From Brevibacterium oceani (GTDB lineage: Bacteria > Actinomycetota > Actinomycetes > Actinomycetales > Brevibacteriaceae): a stretch of DNA of 64,000 nt. Positions 16,402-25,049 of this stretch are shown here, in pieces. Location: positions 496,001 through 560,000 of the forward strand of contig NZ_JABKDE010000001.1 of NCBI RefSeq assembly GCF_013623835.1. The letters run 5' to 3'. Each line of letters begins with the position of its first letter. Positions within the stretch are counted from its first letter, which is position 1. The position numbers and the translations under genes were made by a program. A model generated the notes under the pieces. That model was given only the letters and a program-made list of their open reading frames with translations. It did no database searches and had not been told where the DNA came from.

Positions 16402-17334
16402 TCACTGGAAGCTGTCGAGCACCACCTCGGCGACGGCAGCGACCAGGGCCGGTCCATCCTCTGAGCCGGGGTCATCGGTTTCTGTCATCACTGAAATGAC
16501 GATGGGGTGGCGATCGGGAGGCGTGACCACTGCGATGTCGTTCTGAATCGCATCCGAGTGCCCCGATTTGTCTCTGACCACCCATCCCTCGGGTGCGCCT
16601 GCGCGGATGAGCGGGTCGCCGGTCTCGTTCCCCGACATCCAGTCGAAGAGCACCCTGCGATCATCGTCCGAGAGCCGTCGCGGGTCCAGGAGGCTGTGGA
16701 GATCGGTGGTGAATGCGGCCGGAGTGGTGGTGTTGTCCGTGCTGCCGTCTTCGACGTCGTTGAGCTCCGGCTCTTCGTCTGTGACCTCGGTCGTCATGTC
16801 ACCGGCCTTCTCCAGGGCGTCGTCGAGGGCCTCGGGCCCGCCGATCTGGTCGAGCACGATGTTCATCGCCAGGTTGTCACTGATCCTCAGCGCGCTCTCG
16901 GCAACGTCTTCGAGCGGCAGTCCGTCGTCGACGTGTTTCTGCGTCACCGGTGTCCATCCGGCCTCATCGACATCGGCCTGAGTCCAGGACACGTTCTTCT
17001 CAAGTTCTTTCGGAGACGTGCGATTAAGGAGTTCGGCGACAGCGAACACCTTGAGTGAGGAAGCGAAGCCGAAGCGCTCGTCTGCACGGTAGTCGACTGA
17101 TTCATCGGACTCGGTATCGAACGCGCTGACTCCGACTCTCGCGTCGTAGCGGTCCTCGAGCTTCTTGAGCTGCTTTTCGAGTCGCTGGTGGTCAGTGTCG
17201 TCCTTCGGGCTGGTCGAGGTTTCGGTTAGAGGGCTGGACTGGTTCGACGACTGAGCCTCACTTGGAGCGCAGCCAGCCAGCGCAAGAGAGGACAGTATTG
17301 ACGTGACGAGAAGCTGCAGGGTCCGTGTGTTCAT
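16402..17334 (-). CDS. Class A beta-lactamase lipoprotein
   Basis: The 310-residue protein starts MNTRTLQLLV with a signal sequence and lipobox LALAGC (Cys22), so it should be anchored outside the membrane. All class A motifs are present: SSLK (nucleophile Ser and Lys) in FGFASSLKVF, SDN in RISDNLAMN, the omega-loop EPELN supplying the deacylating Glu, and KSG in place of KTG. It would hydrolyse beta-lactams at the cell surface. The gene is divergent from a LysR-type regulator, an AmpR-like layout. A longer upstream frame adds 47 residues before the signal peptide and is rejected. Confidence 0.9.
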   Translation of the reverse strand: MNTRTLQLLVTSILSSLALAGCAPSEAQSSNQSSPLTETSTSPKDDTDHQRLEKQLKKLEDRYDARVGVSAFDTESDESVDYRADERFGFASSLKVFAVAELLNRTSPKELEKNVSWTQADVDEAGWTPVTQKHVDDGLPLEDVAESALRISDNLAMNIVLDQIGGPEALDDALEKAGDMTTEVTDEEPELNDVEDGSTDNTTTPAAFTTDLHSLLDPRRLSDDDRRVLFDWMSGNETGDPLIRAGAPEGWVVRDKSGHSDAIQNDIAVVTPPDRHPIVISVMTETDDPGSEDGPALVAAVAEVVLDSFQ

Positions 17335-17509
17335 CGATTCGTTCCGTTCTCTCCCTGACGGGAGCCGATGTGACGTGGATCGTTGGGTGAGCGCCGTCTC
17401 GCGTTCGACGTTCTCGCGATGCTCGGCGCTGACCAGTCTTCTCTGTAGGCGCCATGCGGTCGAAGACTGAAACACCCGCTCTCATATCGATAGCGCATAC
17501 CATGAGGTG

Positions 17510-18493
17510 ATGGACCTGGTAGACGCCTGTCGGACATTCACCGCTGTCAGCGAACTCGGCAGCATGACACTCGGCGCTGCTGCGGACGGGATCCCTCAGC
17601 CGGTGGCCAGTCGACGCATTGCAGGACTGGAGAAACAGCTCGGTGCACGACTCCTCGAACGGACCGGGCGAGGAGTGAGTCTCACACCGTTCGGCCGCGA
17701 CATGCTCGTTCCGGCGACGCGCCTCGTCGAGTTGGCCGACGAGATGTTGCTTGGTGCCGACCGAGCGAAACTGCGGCCGGTCTCAGTCGCGGTCCCGACG
17801 ATCTGCTCCACTCGAAACCTTGCGGTGTTGGCAGCTTCGGTGAAGGACCGGGGACTGCGGGTCGACTTCCACTCGGGGCCGCCGGGCCGGCGAGCCGACG
17901 ACCTCGCCAGGAGACGAGTGCGCGCGTCGCTGCAGACCGTTCCGGCAGACGAAGGCAGATGGGCTGTCGAGTTGGGATGTGCTCATCGTTCCCCGTTGAC
18001 GGCTCCGATGCGGATCGCCGACCTGCGGAGATCCCGGTCGCAGGTCCCCGGCGATGACCTCGAACTCGCGGGTCGACGCCTGCGAGTGACGAGCGAGGAC
18101 AACGTCCCGCACATCCGCGACCGGATCCGACGATCCGCTGAGACCGCAGGTCTGCTGCCGTACCAGGTCGTCGTGGACACCTCAGATCCCGACGCGGTGG
18201 CGGCAGTGCTCAGTGACGGTGACCTGATGCTCTGCAGTGAAGCGGAAGCCGCGGAACTGGATCTTCCCTGGACACCGCTCATCGATCCGGTCATCTCTCG
18301 GGGCTATATGCTGAAGGCCGGCTCGGACGAAGATGAGACGCTGCTTGCCGACTTCGCCGAGGAATTCGCTGATTGCCTCGGCGGTTCGATCCGCGCAGAC
18401 TCGAGACGGCAAAGCTCCGCGGCAGTGAGGACGCAAACGACGACGGATCGAGCCGCCTCGGCGATGGGTTCGGGAATCGGACGATCGACTTGA
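17510..18493 (+). CDS. LysR-family regulator, probably of the neighbouring beta-lactamases
   Basis: The 327-residue protein has an N-terminal helix-turn-helix (LVDACRTFTAVSELGSMTLG, QPVASRRIAGLEKQLGARLLERTGRGV) and a shortened effector domain from about residue 88. It lies divergent to the class A beta-lactamase and its end overlaps or abuts the start of a second beta-lactamase-fold gene, so it probably controls both. The upstream gap holds the palindrome TATCGATA (17485-17492) flanked by CTCAT/ATGAG. The C-terminal tail (about 30 Ser/Arg/Thr-rich residues) is unusual. A GTG one codon upstream is an alternative start. Confidence 0.82.
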   Translation: MDLVDACRTFTAVSELGSMTLGAAADGIPQPVASRRIAGLEKQLGARLLERTGRGVSLTPFGRDMLVPATRLVELADEMLLGADRAKLRPVSVAVPTICSTRNLAVLAASVKDRGLRVDFHSGPPGRRADDLARRRVRASLQTVPADEGRWAVELGCAHRSPLTAPMRIADLRRSRSQVPGDDLELAGRRLRVTSEDNVPHIRDRIRRSAETAGLLPYQVVVDTSDPDAVAAVLSDGDLMLCSEAEAAELDLPWTPLIDPVISRGYMLKAGSDEDETLLADFAEEFADCLGGSIRADSRRQSSAAVRTQTTTDRAASAMGSGIGRST

Positions 18494-18501
18494 GGAATGG
18501 A

Positions 18502-19401
18502 TTGAGCGAGCGGAAGAGAGTCGTCGAAGCGGTCGGTGCAGAGCTTGAGAGCGCGGGCCTGCGTGCTCGGATCCTCGCCCGTGATCTCGACTCGCATGCA
18601 GAAGTCGCTCTGGCGTCCGAAGGCGCGATGCCGTTGGCATCCTTGGTCAAGGTGCCCATCGCTCTCGCAGTGCTCAACCGAATCGAGGCGGGTGAGCTCG
18701 CCGCCGACGAACAGGTGCGGGTCGATCCAGCTGCGACCGGCACTGCGAGCCCGACAGGGGTGGCACGTTTCCGACATCCGGCACGGATCGCGATCGAAGA
18801 CCTGCTCACTTTAGCCGTGTGCTTCAGCGACAATACTGCCGCCGACGCCCTGCTCGACCTCGTTCCTGCGAGCGACGTCCAGCGAGATCTCGATGCTCTG
18901 GGGCTGCAGGGCATCGATGTCCGGCACCGGCTCGACGCACTGGTGTCGACACCTTTGGAGAGCCTCGACCGATCCGAAGCACATCTTGCGTACGATCTTG
19001 CGCAGGCGCGGCCTGCCTACGGCGACGGGCATCGGATCTGGCAGCTCGATGTCTCCCGGGCCAACTCCGGCACCGCCCGCGATCTGATGGGCCTACTGGC
19101 TGAGCTGTGGCGGCCCGAACGTGTCGATCCCCGCATCGCCGCACGGCTGCGGGACCTCATGTCCGGAAACGTCGTGCGTCACCGCATCTCCCCTGACCTC
19201 ATGTCCGATTCGGCCCAGTGGTCGTCGAAGACGGGCACACTGCTCCACCTCAGACACGAGATCGGCGTCGTCGACCATGCTGATGGTCAGTCGATTGCGG
19301 TCGTCGTGCTCAGTGAATCGAGCAATCCTGCCTCCGTGCAGCCAGCCGCCGAGGCAGCCCTCGGTGCCGCTGCCCGTGCCCTCCACGATCTGCTGAGGTG
19401 A
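18502..19401 (+). CDS. Beta-lactamase-fold serine hydrolase
   Basis: The protein (about 299 residues) has SLVK in PLASLVKVPIA, SDN in CFSDNTAAD and KTG in SSKTGTLLH, the three active-site motifs of class A beta-lactamases and related penicillin-recognising enzymes. No ExxLN omega-loop motif is visible between SDN and KTG, so efficient deacylation may be lost. There is no signal peptide, so it looks cytosolic. The TTG start is chosen for GAGGA 5 nt upstream; another TTG at 18490 would overlap the lysR stop by 4 bp. It probably forms a unit with the upstream LysR gene. Confidence 0.78.
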   Translation: MSERKRVVEAVGAELESAGLRARILARDLDSHAEVALASEGAMPLASLVKVPIALAVLNRIEAGELAADEQVRVDPAATGTASPTGVARFRHPARIAIEDLLTLAVCFSDNTAADALLDLVPASDVQRDLDALGLQGIDVRHRLDALVSTPLESLDRSEAHLAYDLAQARPAYGDGHRIWQLDVSRANSGTARDLMGLLAELWRPERVDPRIAARLRDLMSGNVVRHRISPDLMSDSAQWSSKTGTLLHLRHEIGVVDHADGQSIAVVVLSESSNPASVQPAAEAALGAAARALHDLLR

Positions 19402-19458
19402 GGACCGGCCGTGAAGGAGCAGCCCATCGGCCGCAGTCGGCGCGTGCGGGACGGCGAG

Positions 19459-20103
19459 TCAGATCCAGCCTTCGCGGCGGGCATTGCGTAGGGCTTCGAC
19501 ACGATTGCGGGCCCCGAGCTTGCCGATCGCGCTCGACAGATAGTTGCGGACCGTGCTCGGCGACAGATGCAGAGCCTCTGCCACATCTGCGACCGGAGCA
19601 CCCTCGTCCGAGGAAACGAGGACTTGGACTTCGCGCTCCGACAACGGGCTCTCACCCGAGCTGAGCGCCTGAGCCGCCAGGAGTGGATCGACAACCGTCT
19701 CTCCGCGCGCGACTCGACGAATCGCCTCGGCGAGGGTCTCTACCGGGCCGTCCTTGACGAGAAATCCCCGTGCTCCTGCGTCCATCGCCCGACGCAGGTA
19801 GCCCGCCCGGCCGAAGGTAGTGACGATGACGACCGCAGGTCTCTCAGAGCCCGTCCCATCGGTCGGTCTCGCAGGCTCACGGTCTTCGGAGAGCCTCAGC
19901 TCTTCGAGCGCTTCGAGCCCTGTCTTGCCCGGCAGCTCGATATCAAGAAGGAGCACGGACGGGTTAGCGGTAGCGATCAATCCTGCGACTTCGGCACCGC
20001 TGCCGGCCTCGCCGACGACCGTGATGTCGTCTTCGAGATCGAGCAGGCTGATGAGAGCAGAACGCATCAGAACTTGATCCTCGACAACAGCGATCCTGAT
20101 CAT
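19459..20103 (-). CDS. NarL/LuxR-family response regulator (DesR-like)
   Basis: The 214-residue protein has a receiver domain with the acidic pocket (VVEDQ) and phosphoacceptor Asp54 in LLLDIELPG, the switch region VIVTTFGRAGYLRRAM, and a C-terminal LuxR helix-turn-helix (LSEREVQVL, VADVAEALHLSPSTVRNYLSSAIGKL). It overlaps the upstream histidine-kinase gene by 4 bp, so the two are translationally coupled partners. Spacing and kinase type match the DesK/DesR and related pairs that respond to membrane state. The receiver holds a short Glu/Arg insertion (SEDREPARPTDGTGSERP) before strand 4. Confidence 0.9.
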   Translation of the reverse strand: MIRIAVVEDQVLMRSALISLLDLEDDITVVGEAGSGAEVAGLIATANPSVLLLDIELPGKTGLEALEELRLSEDREPARPTDGTGSERPAVVIVTTFGRAGYLRRAMDAGARGFLVKDGPVETLAEAIRRVARGETVVDPLLAAQALSSGESPLSEREVQVLVSSDEGAPVADVAEALHLSPSTVRNYLSSAIGKLGARNRVEALRNARREGWI

Positions 20104-21224
20104 TGCCTCTCTCCTGCAATCGGCGCGTGAACAGTGAGGGCGAAGCCGTGAGAGTTCGAGCGTGTATGAACCTGTCCACCGAGGCGCTCTGCCCGCTCAC
20201 GCAGCCCGGCCAGCCCTGCGCCTGTGGAGTTCTGACCCATACCGTTGCCATCATCGGTGATCTCAAGGGCGCCGGAGGCCCCATCGACGGACACTTTCAC
20301 CGAGCACGTCGAGGCATGCGCATGACGGAGGACATTCGTGCCAGCCTCTCGGACAGCCCAGGCAAAGAGGGCGTCGACAGGACTGTTGAGATTCGGCACC
20401 GGCATCGTGTCGACCTTGACCCCGGCGTCCTCAAGGACAGTGACCGTACGGGCGAGTTCATCCGCGAAACGCATCTCCCGGTAACCTGCGACAGCCTGCC
20501 TGACATCGGCTAAGGCTGTGCGCCCGATGTCCTCGACTTCCTGAGCATGCAAAATTGCTGTCGCAGAGTCGGTCGCGGCGAATCGACGGATGGCCTCAGC
20601 CTTGACCACGATCACCGACAAGGTGTGACCGAGTAGGTCGTGGAGATCTCGGGAGAACCGTTGGCGTTCCTCCACTACGGCGAGTCCGGCCAGCCGTCGT
20701 CGGGTGGCGCGCAGATCCTCGACGGTAGTGGTGAGTCGGCGGATCAGGTAGGTGCTGGCACCCGCCATCACGGTAGCGAATCCGAACTGCAGCGCATTGC
20801 TCAGCGACATTGTTGCGAACCCCTCGGCGAAGGATCCGCTGACCGCCAGACCCATGACGATCCCAAGTGCTGCGCGGATCCGGACGGCGGTGGCGGCTGC
20901 AATGGCGAGCAACGGGTAGAGGAAGCCCTGACCTCCAAGAGTCACGATGAACTGTATGACGACCAACGCCATGAGTCCCGCAGTGCAGAGCTCTCCCACA
21001 CGCCGCGGCAGGTCGCTGTGGGCGACAAGAATCGTGACGACGTAGAGGGCTGTGATTGCCAGGTGGATCGTCAGCGCAGTGAGGTCGCCGTCGAGGACGG
21101 CTGTCAGGATCGGGGACAGCATGAGGACCGGCAGCCACACCAGCGCGAACCCAGGTCCGCGAGTCCGGTCGACCCACTGCGAGACATAATCGTCGTTGTC
21201 GGTGGAAATGGATTGCTTCGTCAT
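20100..21224 (-). CDS. DesK-like sensor histidine kinase
   Basis: The 374-residue membrane kinase has five to six N-terminal hydrophobic spans (about residues 25-165), a HisKA_3 phosphoacceptor helix EERQRFSRDLHDLLGHTLS with the His in RDLHD, and a short HATPase (EAGTNVLRHAHAS, ITDDGNGMG, GAGLAGLRERAERLGG). With no extracellular sensor domain it probably senses membrane properties or a lipid-soluble signal. It is coupled by overlap to the response regulator. The DUF6069-like membrane protein gene ends 28 bp upstream, so all three are likely one operon. The start is MTKQSIST; a longer frame lacks a ribosome-binding site. Confidence 0.88.
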   Translation of the reverse strand: MTKQSISTDNDDYVSQWVDRTRGPGFALVWLPVLMLSPILTAVLDGDLTALTIHLAITALYVVTILVAHSDLPRRVGELCTAGLMALVVIQFIVTLGGQGFLYPLLAIAAATAVRIRAALGIVMGLAVSGSFAEGFATMSLSNALQFGFATVMAGASTYLIRRLTTTVEDLRATRRRLAGLAVVEERQRFSRDLHDLLGHTLSVIVVKAEAIRRFAATDSATAILHAQEVEDIGRTALADVRQAVAGYREMRFADELARTVTVLEDAGVKVDTMPVPNLNSPVDALFAWAVREAGTNVLRHAHASTCSVKVSVDGASGALEITDDGNGMGQNSTGAGLAGLRERAERLGGQVHTRSNSHGFALTVHAPIAGERQ

Positions 21225-21252
21225 TGTCGCCTCCGGTATCCCGATTCGTACA

Positions 21253-21792
21253 TTACTCGGACGGTGCTGTCGATGGGCCCCAACCTGAGGATTCGGATCC
21301 GTGGTCGGACGCGCGACTCGTGCTGCGTGGGACGAGGATCCGGAGTCCGAGAATCGTTGTGGCACCGACGACCACGTGCATCAGCTCGAGTACGACCACG
21401 GCTGCGCCGTTGGCTCCTGACATCAGCGGCCCAACCATGGACACAGCGAGAACCGAGCATGCGAACACGGTCCACATCACCGTTCCGCCGCGGAATTGCT
21501 TCATGATGCTGTAGGAGATGCCGGCTGCGCATCCGCTTCCGAGAGAGACGAGCGCGACAGCAGCCGGGGCGACGGCCGGGCCCTCGGCGATCAGCGTGAC
21601 GCCTGCTACCGGCACGGCGATTGCCCATACTGCAAGCGCAGCGAAGGCCCCGGCAAGAGTCACGATGGCAACGACGGCAGATGTGTTTCTAAAGGGAGCC
21701 GTCCGTCGCTCAGCGGTTGAACGATGCTTTGGGCGTCGGGCGGGGGTGGTTGTCGGTGCAGGTTCTGATACGTGATTGGTGGAGTGGCTCAT
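21253..21792 (-). CDS. DUF6069-like small membrane protein
   Basis: The 179-residue protein starts MSHSTNHVSEP after an AGGAGG ribosome-binding site. A Thr/Pro/Arg-rich cytosolic tail of about 45 residues precedes four hydrophobic spans: VVAIVTLAGAFAALAVWAIAVP, VAPAAVALVSLGSGCAAG, VMWTVFACSVLAVSMVGPL and AVVVLELMHVVVGATTIL. The spacing, plus LMHVVVG in the last span, resembles DUF6069 proteins as I know them. It is the first gene of an operon with a DesK-like kinase and its regulator, so it may be a sensed or regulated membrane component. The biochemical role is unknown. Confidence 0.65.
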   Translation of the reverse strand: MSHSTNHVSEPAPTTTPARRPKHRSTAERRTAPFRNTSAVVAIVTLAGAFAALAVWAIAVPVAGVTLIAEGPAVAPAAVALVSLGSGCAAGISYSIMKQFRGGTVMWTVFACSVLAVSMVGPLMSGANGAAVVVLELMHVVVGATTILGLRILVPRSTSRASDHGSESSGWGPSTAPSE

Positions 21793-21920
21793 CGTGGTCG
21801 CCTCCTTGGTTGAAGCGTCGATAAATTTTGACAGCTTCGACGCTACTGAGGCCGAAAGCACAACAGTAGGGAGCACGATCCCGAATACACAGTGACAAAT
21901 GTCCCGAAACCCACCCATAA

Positions 21921-21976
21921 CTACCTGACGGCGGCCCAGCAACCTCGCGCGAGGTTGCTGGGCCGCCGTCAGGTAG
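21921..21976. repeat. 56-bp perfect palindrome, copy 2 (terminator-like)
   Basis: The same element as at 14029-14084 but inverted relative to it. The centre is TCGCGCGA, so all 56 bp form one perfect palindrome. It starts about 10 bp after the metQ stop codon, the same placement copy 1 has after the ProC-like gene, and it also shields metQ from the DUF6069 gene region. Probably a transcription terminator or REP-like element. Confidence 0.8.
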
Positions 21977-21985
21977 CAATTGGGG

Positions 21986-22822
21986 TCAGAAGCTGGGGAG
22001 GACCGAGCCGTCGGACCACTTGTCCTCGATGAACTTCTTCACCTCGGGGGAGTGGAGGAGGTCGTCGAGCTTCTTGATGTTCTCGTCGTCCTTGTTCGCG
22101 GTGCGAGCGGCGAGGAAGTTGCCGTACGGGTTGTCCTCGGCCTTCTCCAGCAGGATGCCGTCCTTGGCCGGGGACAGGCCTGCCTCAAGGGCGTTGTTGC
22201 CGTTGATCACCGAGGCGTCGACGTCCTCGAGGGTGCGAGCCAGCTGGGCGGCGTCAGCCTCGACGAACTTCACGTTCTTCGGGTTGTCCTCGACATCGGA
22301 GAGTTTCGCGTCGACCGCGTCGACTCCGTCCTTGAGGGTGATGAGCTTCGCCTCCTCGAGCATCTTCAGCGCCCGGCCCTGGTTGGACGGGTCGTTGTTG
22401 ATGCCGATCTTCGCGTTCTTCGGGATGTCCTTGACGTCTTTGATGTCCTTCGAGAACAGCGCGAAGGGCTCGAGGTTGATGGGTTCGAAGCCGGTGATCT
22501 CGTAGCCCTGACCCTCGACCTCGGAATCGAGGTACGGCTTGTGCTGGAAGTAGTTCGCGTCGATGTCACCGTCGTTGAGCGCCTTGTTCGGCAGCGTGTA
22601 GTCGGTGTACTCCTTGACCTCGATGTCGAGGCCGGCATCCTCGGCGAGGTTCTCCTGCACGAAGTTGAGGATGTCGCCCTGCGGGACCGGGGTCGCACCC
22701 ACGATGAGCTTCGTGAGGTCGCCGTCCTTCTCGCCGACGGAATCGGTGCCGCCGCCGACGAGTCCGCAGCCCGAGAGCAGCAGGGTCGCGCTGGCCGCGA
22801 TCGCGATGAGCTTGGTCTTCAT
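21986..22822 (-). CDS. metQ: MetQ-type methionine-binding lipoprotein
   Basis: The 278-residue lipoprotein has a signal peptide with lipobox LLLSGC (Cys19) and an NlpA/MetQ solute-binding fold: KLIVGATPVPQGDILNFVQENLAEDAG, then DGDIDANYFQHKPYL, and INGNNALEAGL near the ligand site. It would deliver D/L-methionine to the MetNI transporter. It is the last gene of metN-metI-metQ, separated from metI by 140 bp that contain an inverted repeat. The length and all NlpA landmarks are normal. Confidence 0.92.
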   Translation of the reverse strand: MKTKLIAIAASATLLLSGCGLVGGGTDSVGEKDGDLTKLIVGATPVPQGDILNFVQENLAEDAGLDIEVKEYTDYTLPNKALNDGDIDANYFQHKPYLDSEVEGQGYEITGFEPINLEPFALFSKDIKDVKDIPKNAKIGINNDPSNQGRALKMLEEAKLITLKDGVDAVDAKLSDVEDNPKNVKFVEADAAQLARTLEDVDASVINGNNALEAGLSPAKDGILLEKAEDNPYGNFLAARTANKDDENIKKLDDLLHSPEVKKFIEDKWSDGSVLPSF

Positions 22823-22872
22823 GGTTCTCCTTGATGTGTTGTGTGTGTCGTGAAGTGGTGCGGTGCGAGGTC

Positions 22873-22926
22873 AAGTGGGTTGAGATTGTCGAATTCGCAG
22901 CCGATTCGGGCAATCTGTACCCACTT
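22873..22926. repeat. Inverted repeat in the metI-metQ gap
   Basis: AAGTGGGTTGAGATTG and CAATCTGTACCCACTT are inverted copies (14 of 16 positions) separated by 22 bp. In the metNIQ mRNA this would fold as a long stem-loop just upstream of metQ and could stabilise or process that message. It could also be a protein operator for a separate metQ promoter. Confidence 0.5.
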
Positions 22927-22962
22927 AACGCGGAAGATTGCCGGATAACCCGCCGAGGCGGC

Positions 22963-23637
22963 TCAGCGGTGGTCGACCGCGCGGGCCAGCCGATCGCCGA
23001 TGAACTGGATGAGCGTGACGATGAGGACGAGGACGATGATGCAGGCGATCATCGTGTCCGCCTGGTAGCGCTGGTAGCCGTACGAGATCGCCAGTGCGCC
23101 GAGCCCGCCGCCGCCGACGGCGCCGGCCATCGCGGTGTAGGACACCAACGTCACCGAGGTGACCGTGGCGGCCCCGATGAGACCGGGCTTGGCCTCGGGG
23201 ACGTAGACCTGACGGATGACCTGACCGTTCGAGGCACCCATCATCAGGGCCGCTTCGACCTTGCCTTCGGAGACCTCACGCAGGGAGTTCTCGACCAGAC
23301 GGGCGTAGAACGGGATCGCCCCGATCGTCAGAGAGACCACGGTCGCCTGCCAGCCGAGTGCGGATCCCACGACGAACCGGGCGAAGGGGATGAGGGCGAT
23401 GATGAGGATGATGAAGGGGATCGAACGGGTGACGTCGACGATGAAGGACAGTACCCGGTAGACGAACTGGTTCGAGTTCAGTCCGCCCTTCGACGCGGTG
23501 AACAGCCAGATGCCCAACGGCAGTCCGAAGAGCACGGCGAGCCCGGTCGACCACGCCGTCATGAGCAGGGTTTCGACGGCAGCAGGCCACATCTGATCGG
23601 TGATCGCGGGGTTGTCCAACCACATGGGATCGTTCAT
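22963..23637 (-). CDS. metI: MetI-type methionine ABC transporter permease
   Basis: The 224-residue permease has about five membrane spans and the cytosolic coupling loop EAALMMGASNGQVIRQVYVPEAKPG (about 122-146), which contains the EAA motif that docks on MetN. FALPLGIWLF-like and IPFIILIIALIPF segments match the MetI family. Its ATG overlaps the metN stop by one base, so the two are translationally coupled. With MetN and MetQ it forms the methionine uptake system in the plasma membrane. Confidence 0.92.
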   Translation of the reverse strand: MNDPMWLDNPAITDQMWPAAVETLLMTAWSTGLAVLFGLPLGIWLFTASKGGLNSNQFVYRVLSFIVDVTRSIPFIILIIALIPFARFVVGSALGWQATVVSLTIGAIPFYARLVENSLREVSEGKVEAALMMGASNGQVIRQVYVPEAKPGLIGAATVTSVTLVSYTAMAGAVGGGGLGALAISYGYQRYQADTMIACIIVLVLIVTLIQFIGDRLARAVDHR

Positions 23638-24605
23638 CAGGCTGCCTCCTCCGCATAGATGCCATCGGCTTTCAGGGCGCTGATCAGCCCGTTCGACTGC
23701 TCGGCCGAGCCAACGGTGAAGCGCAGCCGGCCGATCTGACGACCCTCGATCGTCTCCACGGCCCCGGCGAGGATCGCCTCGGCGCTCACTCCGGCCTTCT
23801 GTGCCGCGGTGAGCACAGTGGGCAGATCGGTGCCGGCCAGGGACACCTCGACGAGGCGGCCCTCCGAATCGTCGATGCCGACCGGAGGCAGCGGAACGAG
23901 GTCCTTCGCCAGTGCCGATCCGGGTTCGGAGAGCACCTCGGCGAGCTTCCCCGTCTTGGCCACGCGGCCGTCGGCGAGCAGCGTCACGGAATCGCAGATC
24001 TCGCGGACGACGGACATCTCGTGGGTGATGATGAGGACGGTGATGCCCAAGCGGTCGCGCAGGGAGCGGATGAGGCCGAGGATCTGATCGGTCGTCGAGG
24101 CATCCAGCGCCGAGGTGGGCTCATCGCACAGCAGCACCTTCGGCTCCGCGGCCAGCGCTCGAGCGATGCCTACGCGCTGCTTCTGTCCGCCGGAGAGCTG
24201 AGCGGGATAGTTGTCGACGCGGTCACCGAGGCCGACGAAGTCGAGGAGTTCCCGAGCCTTGGCCAGGCGTTCGGCTTTGCCGATGCCGGCGATCTTGAGC
24301 GGCTGGGCGACGTTGTGCAGCGCGGTGCGCGAATCGAGGAGGTTGACGTGCTGGAAGACCATGCCGATGTTGCGGCGGGCCTCGCGCAGACCGGCGCCGG
24401 ACCGGTTGGTCAGGTCGACGCCGTCGATGGAGACCGTTCCCGAAGTGGGGGAGTCGAGTCCGGTCAGGCAGCGGATGAGCGTGGACTTGCCTGCGCCCGA
24501 GCGGCCGACGATGCCGTGGATCTCTCCGGCCGGGACCGAGAGGTCGATCTCCTCCAGGGCGACGGTGTCTCCGAACACCTTCCGCAGTGCGCGCAGCTCG
24601 ATCAC
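23637..24605 (-). CDS. metN: MetN-type methionine ABC transporter ATPase
   Basis: The 322-residue ATPase has Walker A GRSGAGKST, signature LSGGQKQRVGIARAL, Walker B VLLCDEPTSAL and the H-loop ITHEMSVV. The last ~80 residues form an ACT-like NIL domain (LVEVSLAGTDLPTVL onwards), which binds methionine and inhibits transport in the MetN family. The GTG start is chosen because AGGAGG lies 7-8 nt upstream; a frame reaching 24731 has no such site. It is the first gene of metNIQ. I looked for a SAM riboswitch in the leader and did not find one. Confidence 0.92.
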   Translation of the reverse strand: MIELRALRKVFGDTVALEEIDLSVPAGEIHGIVGRSGAGKSTLIRCLTGLDSPTSGTVSIDGVDLTNRSGAGLREARRNIGMVFQHVNLLDSRTALHNVAQPLKIAGIGKAERLAKARELLDFVGLGDRVDNYPAQLSGGQKQRVGIARALAAEPKVLLCDEPTSALDASTTDQILGLIRSLRDRLGITVLIITHEMSVVREICDSVTLLADGRVAKTGKLAEVLSEPGSALAKDLVPLPPVGIDDSEGRLVEVSLAGTDLPTVLTAAQKAGVSAEAILAGAVETIEGRQIGRLRFTVGSAEQSNGLISALKADGIYAEEAA

Positions 24606-25049
24606 AGGCGCCTCCTCGTGTGGTTGGTCAGCGCCGCGCACGGTGGTGGGCGGCGGATGAAGGGGGATGAGTCGGCCTACGATCCAGTAATGCCGACGAT
24701 TCAGGATGCCAAGGAATTCCAGGATGCTCACAGACGGATGTCATAAATCGACGCACAACTGCATGATCGTGAGGAAGGACTCACCCGGAGCGTCCACGCG
24801 AAGTGCGCCAATCGTCCGCACGAAGGGTGTTGCCGTCCCCGCGCGATGGGAACATACTCACCGTCCCCGCGACCTCACCGCGCCCGCGACGAGCACTCAC
24901 ACGAACCCTGCACAAGATGACCGACAGATGAATACGACGGGAAGTGCCCGCCAACGCGGACGACAGTTCTCCTTGCTGTAACCCTGCGGCAACCTCGGCG
25001 GCGTAATCCTGGACAGTCAGATCGGGCCACCGGCGATAAAGGGAAGCGC
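24606..25049. other. Divergent intergenic region, metN / glycosyltransferase
   Basis: This 444-bp stretch separates divergent genes. On the minus strand TTGGCA-N17-TACTGG (about 24680-24710) is a weak candidate metN promoter. No riboswitch, long palindrome or coding frame with a ribosome-binding site was recognised. The right end has a GGGAAG-like Shine-Dalgarno before the glycosyltransferase ATG. Confidence 0.4.

Noticed and set aside
17335..17475. N-terminal extension of the class A beta-lactamase to 17475
   Set aside because: It would place 47 residues before a clear lipoprotein signal peptide.
24606..24780. SAM riboswitch upstream of metN
   Set aside because: I could not trace the conserved core helices of any SAM riboswitch class; short leader.
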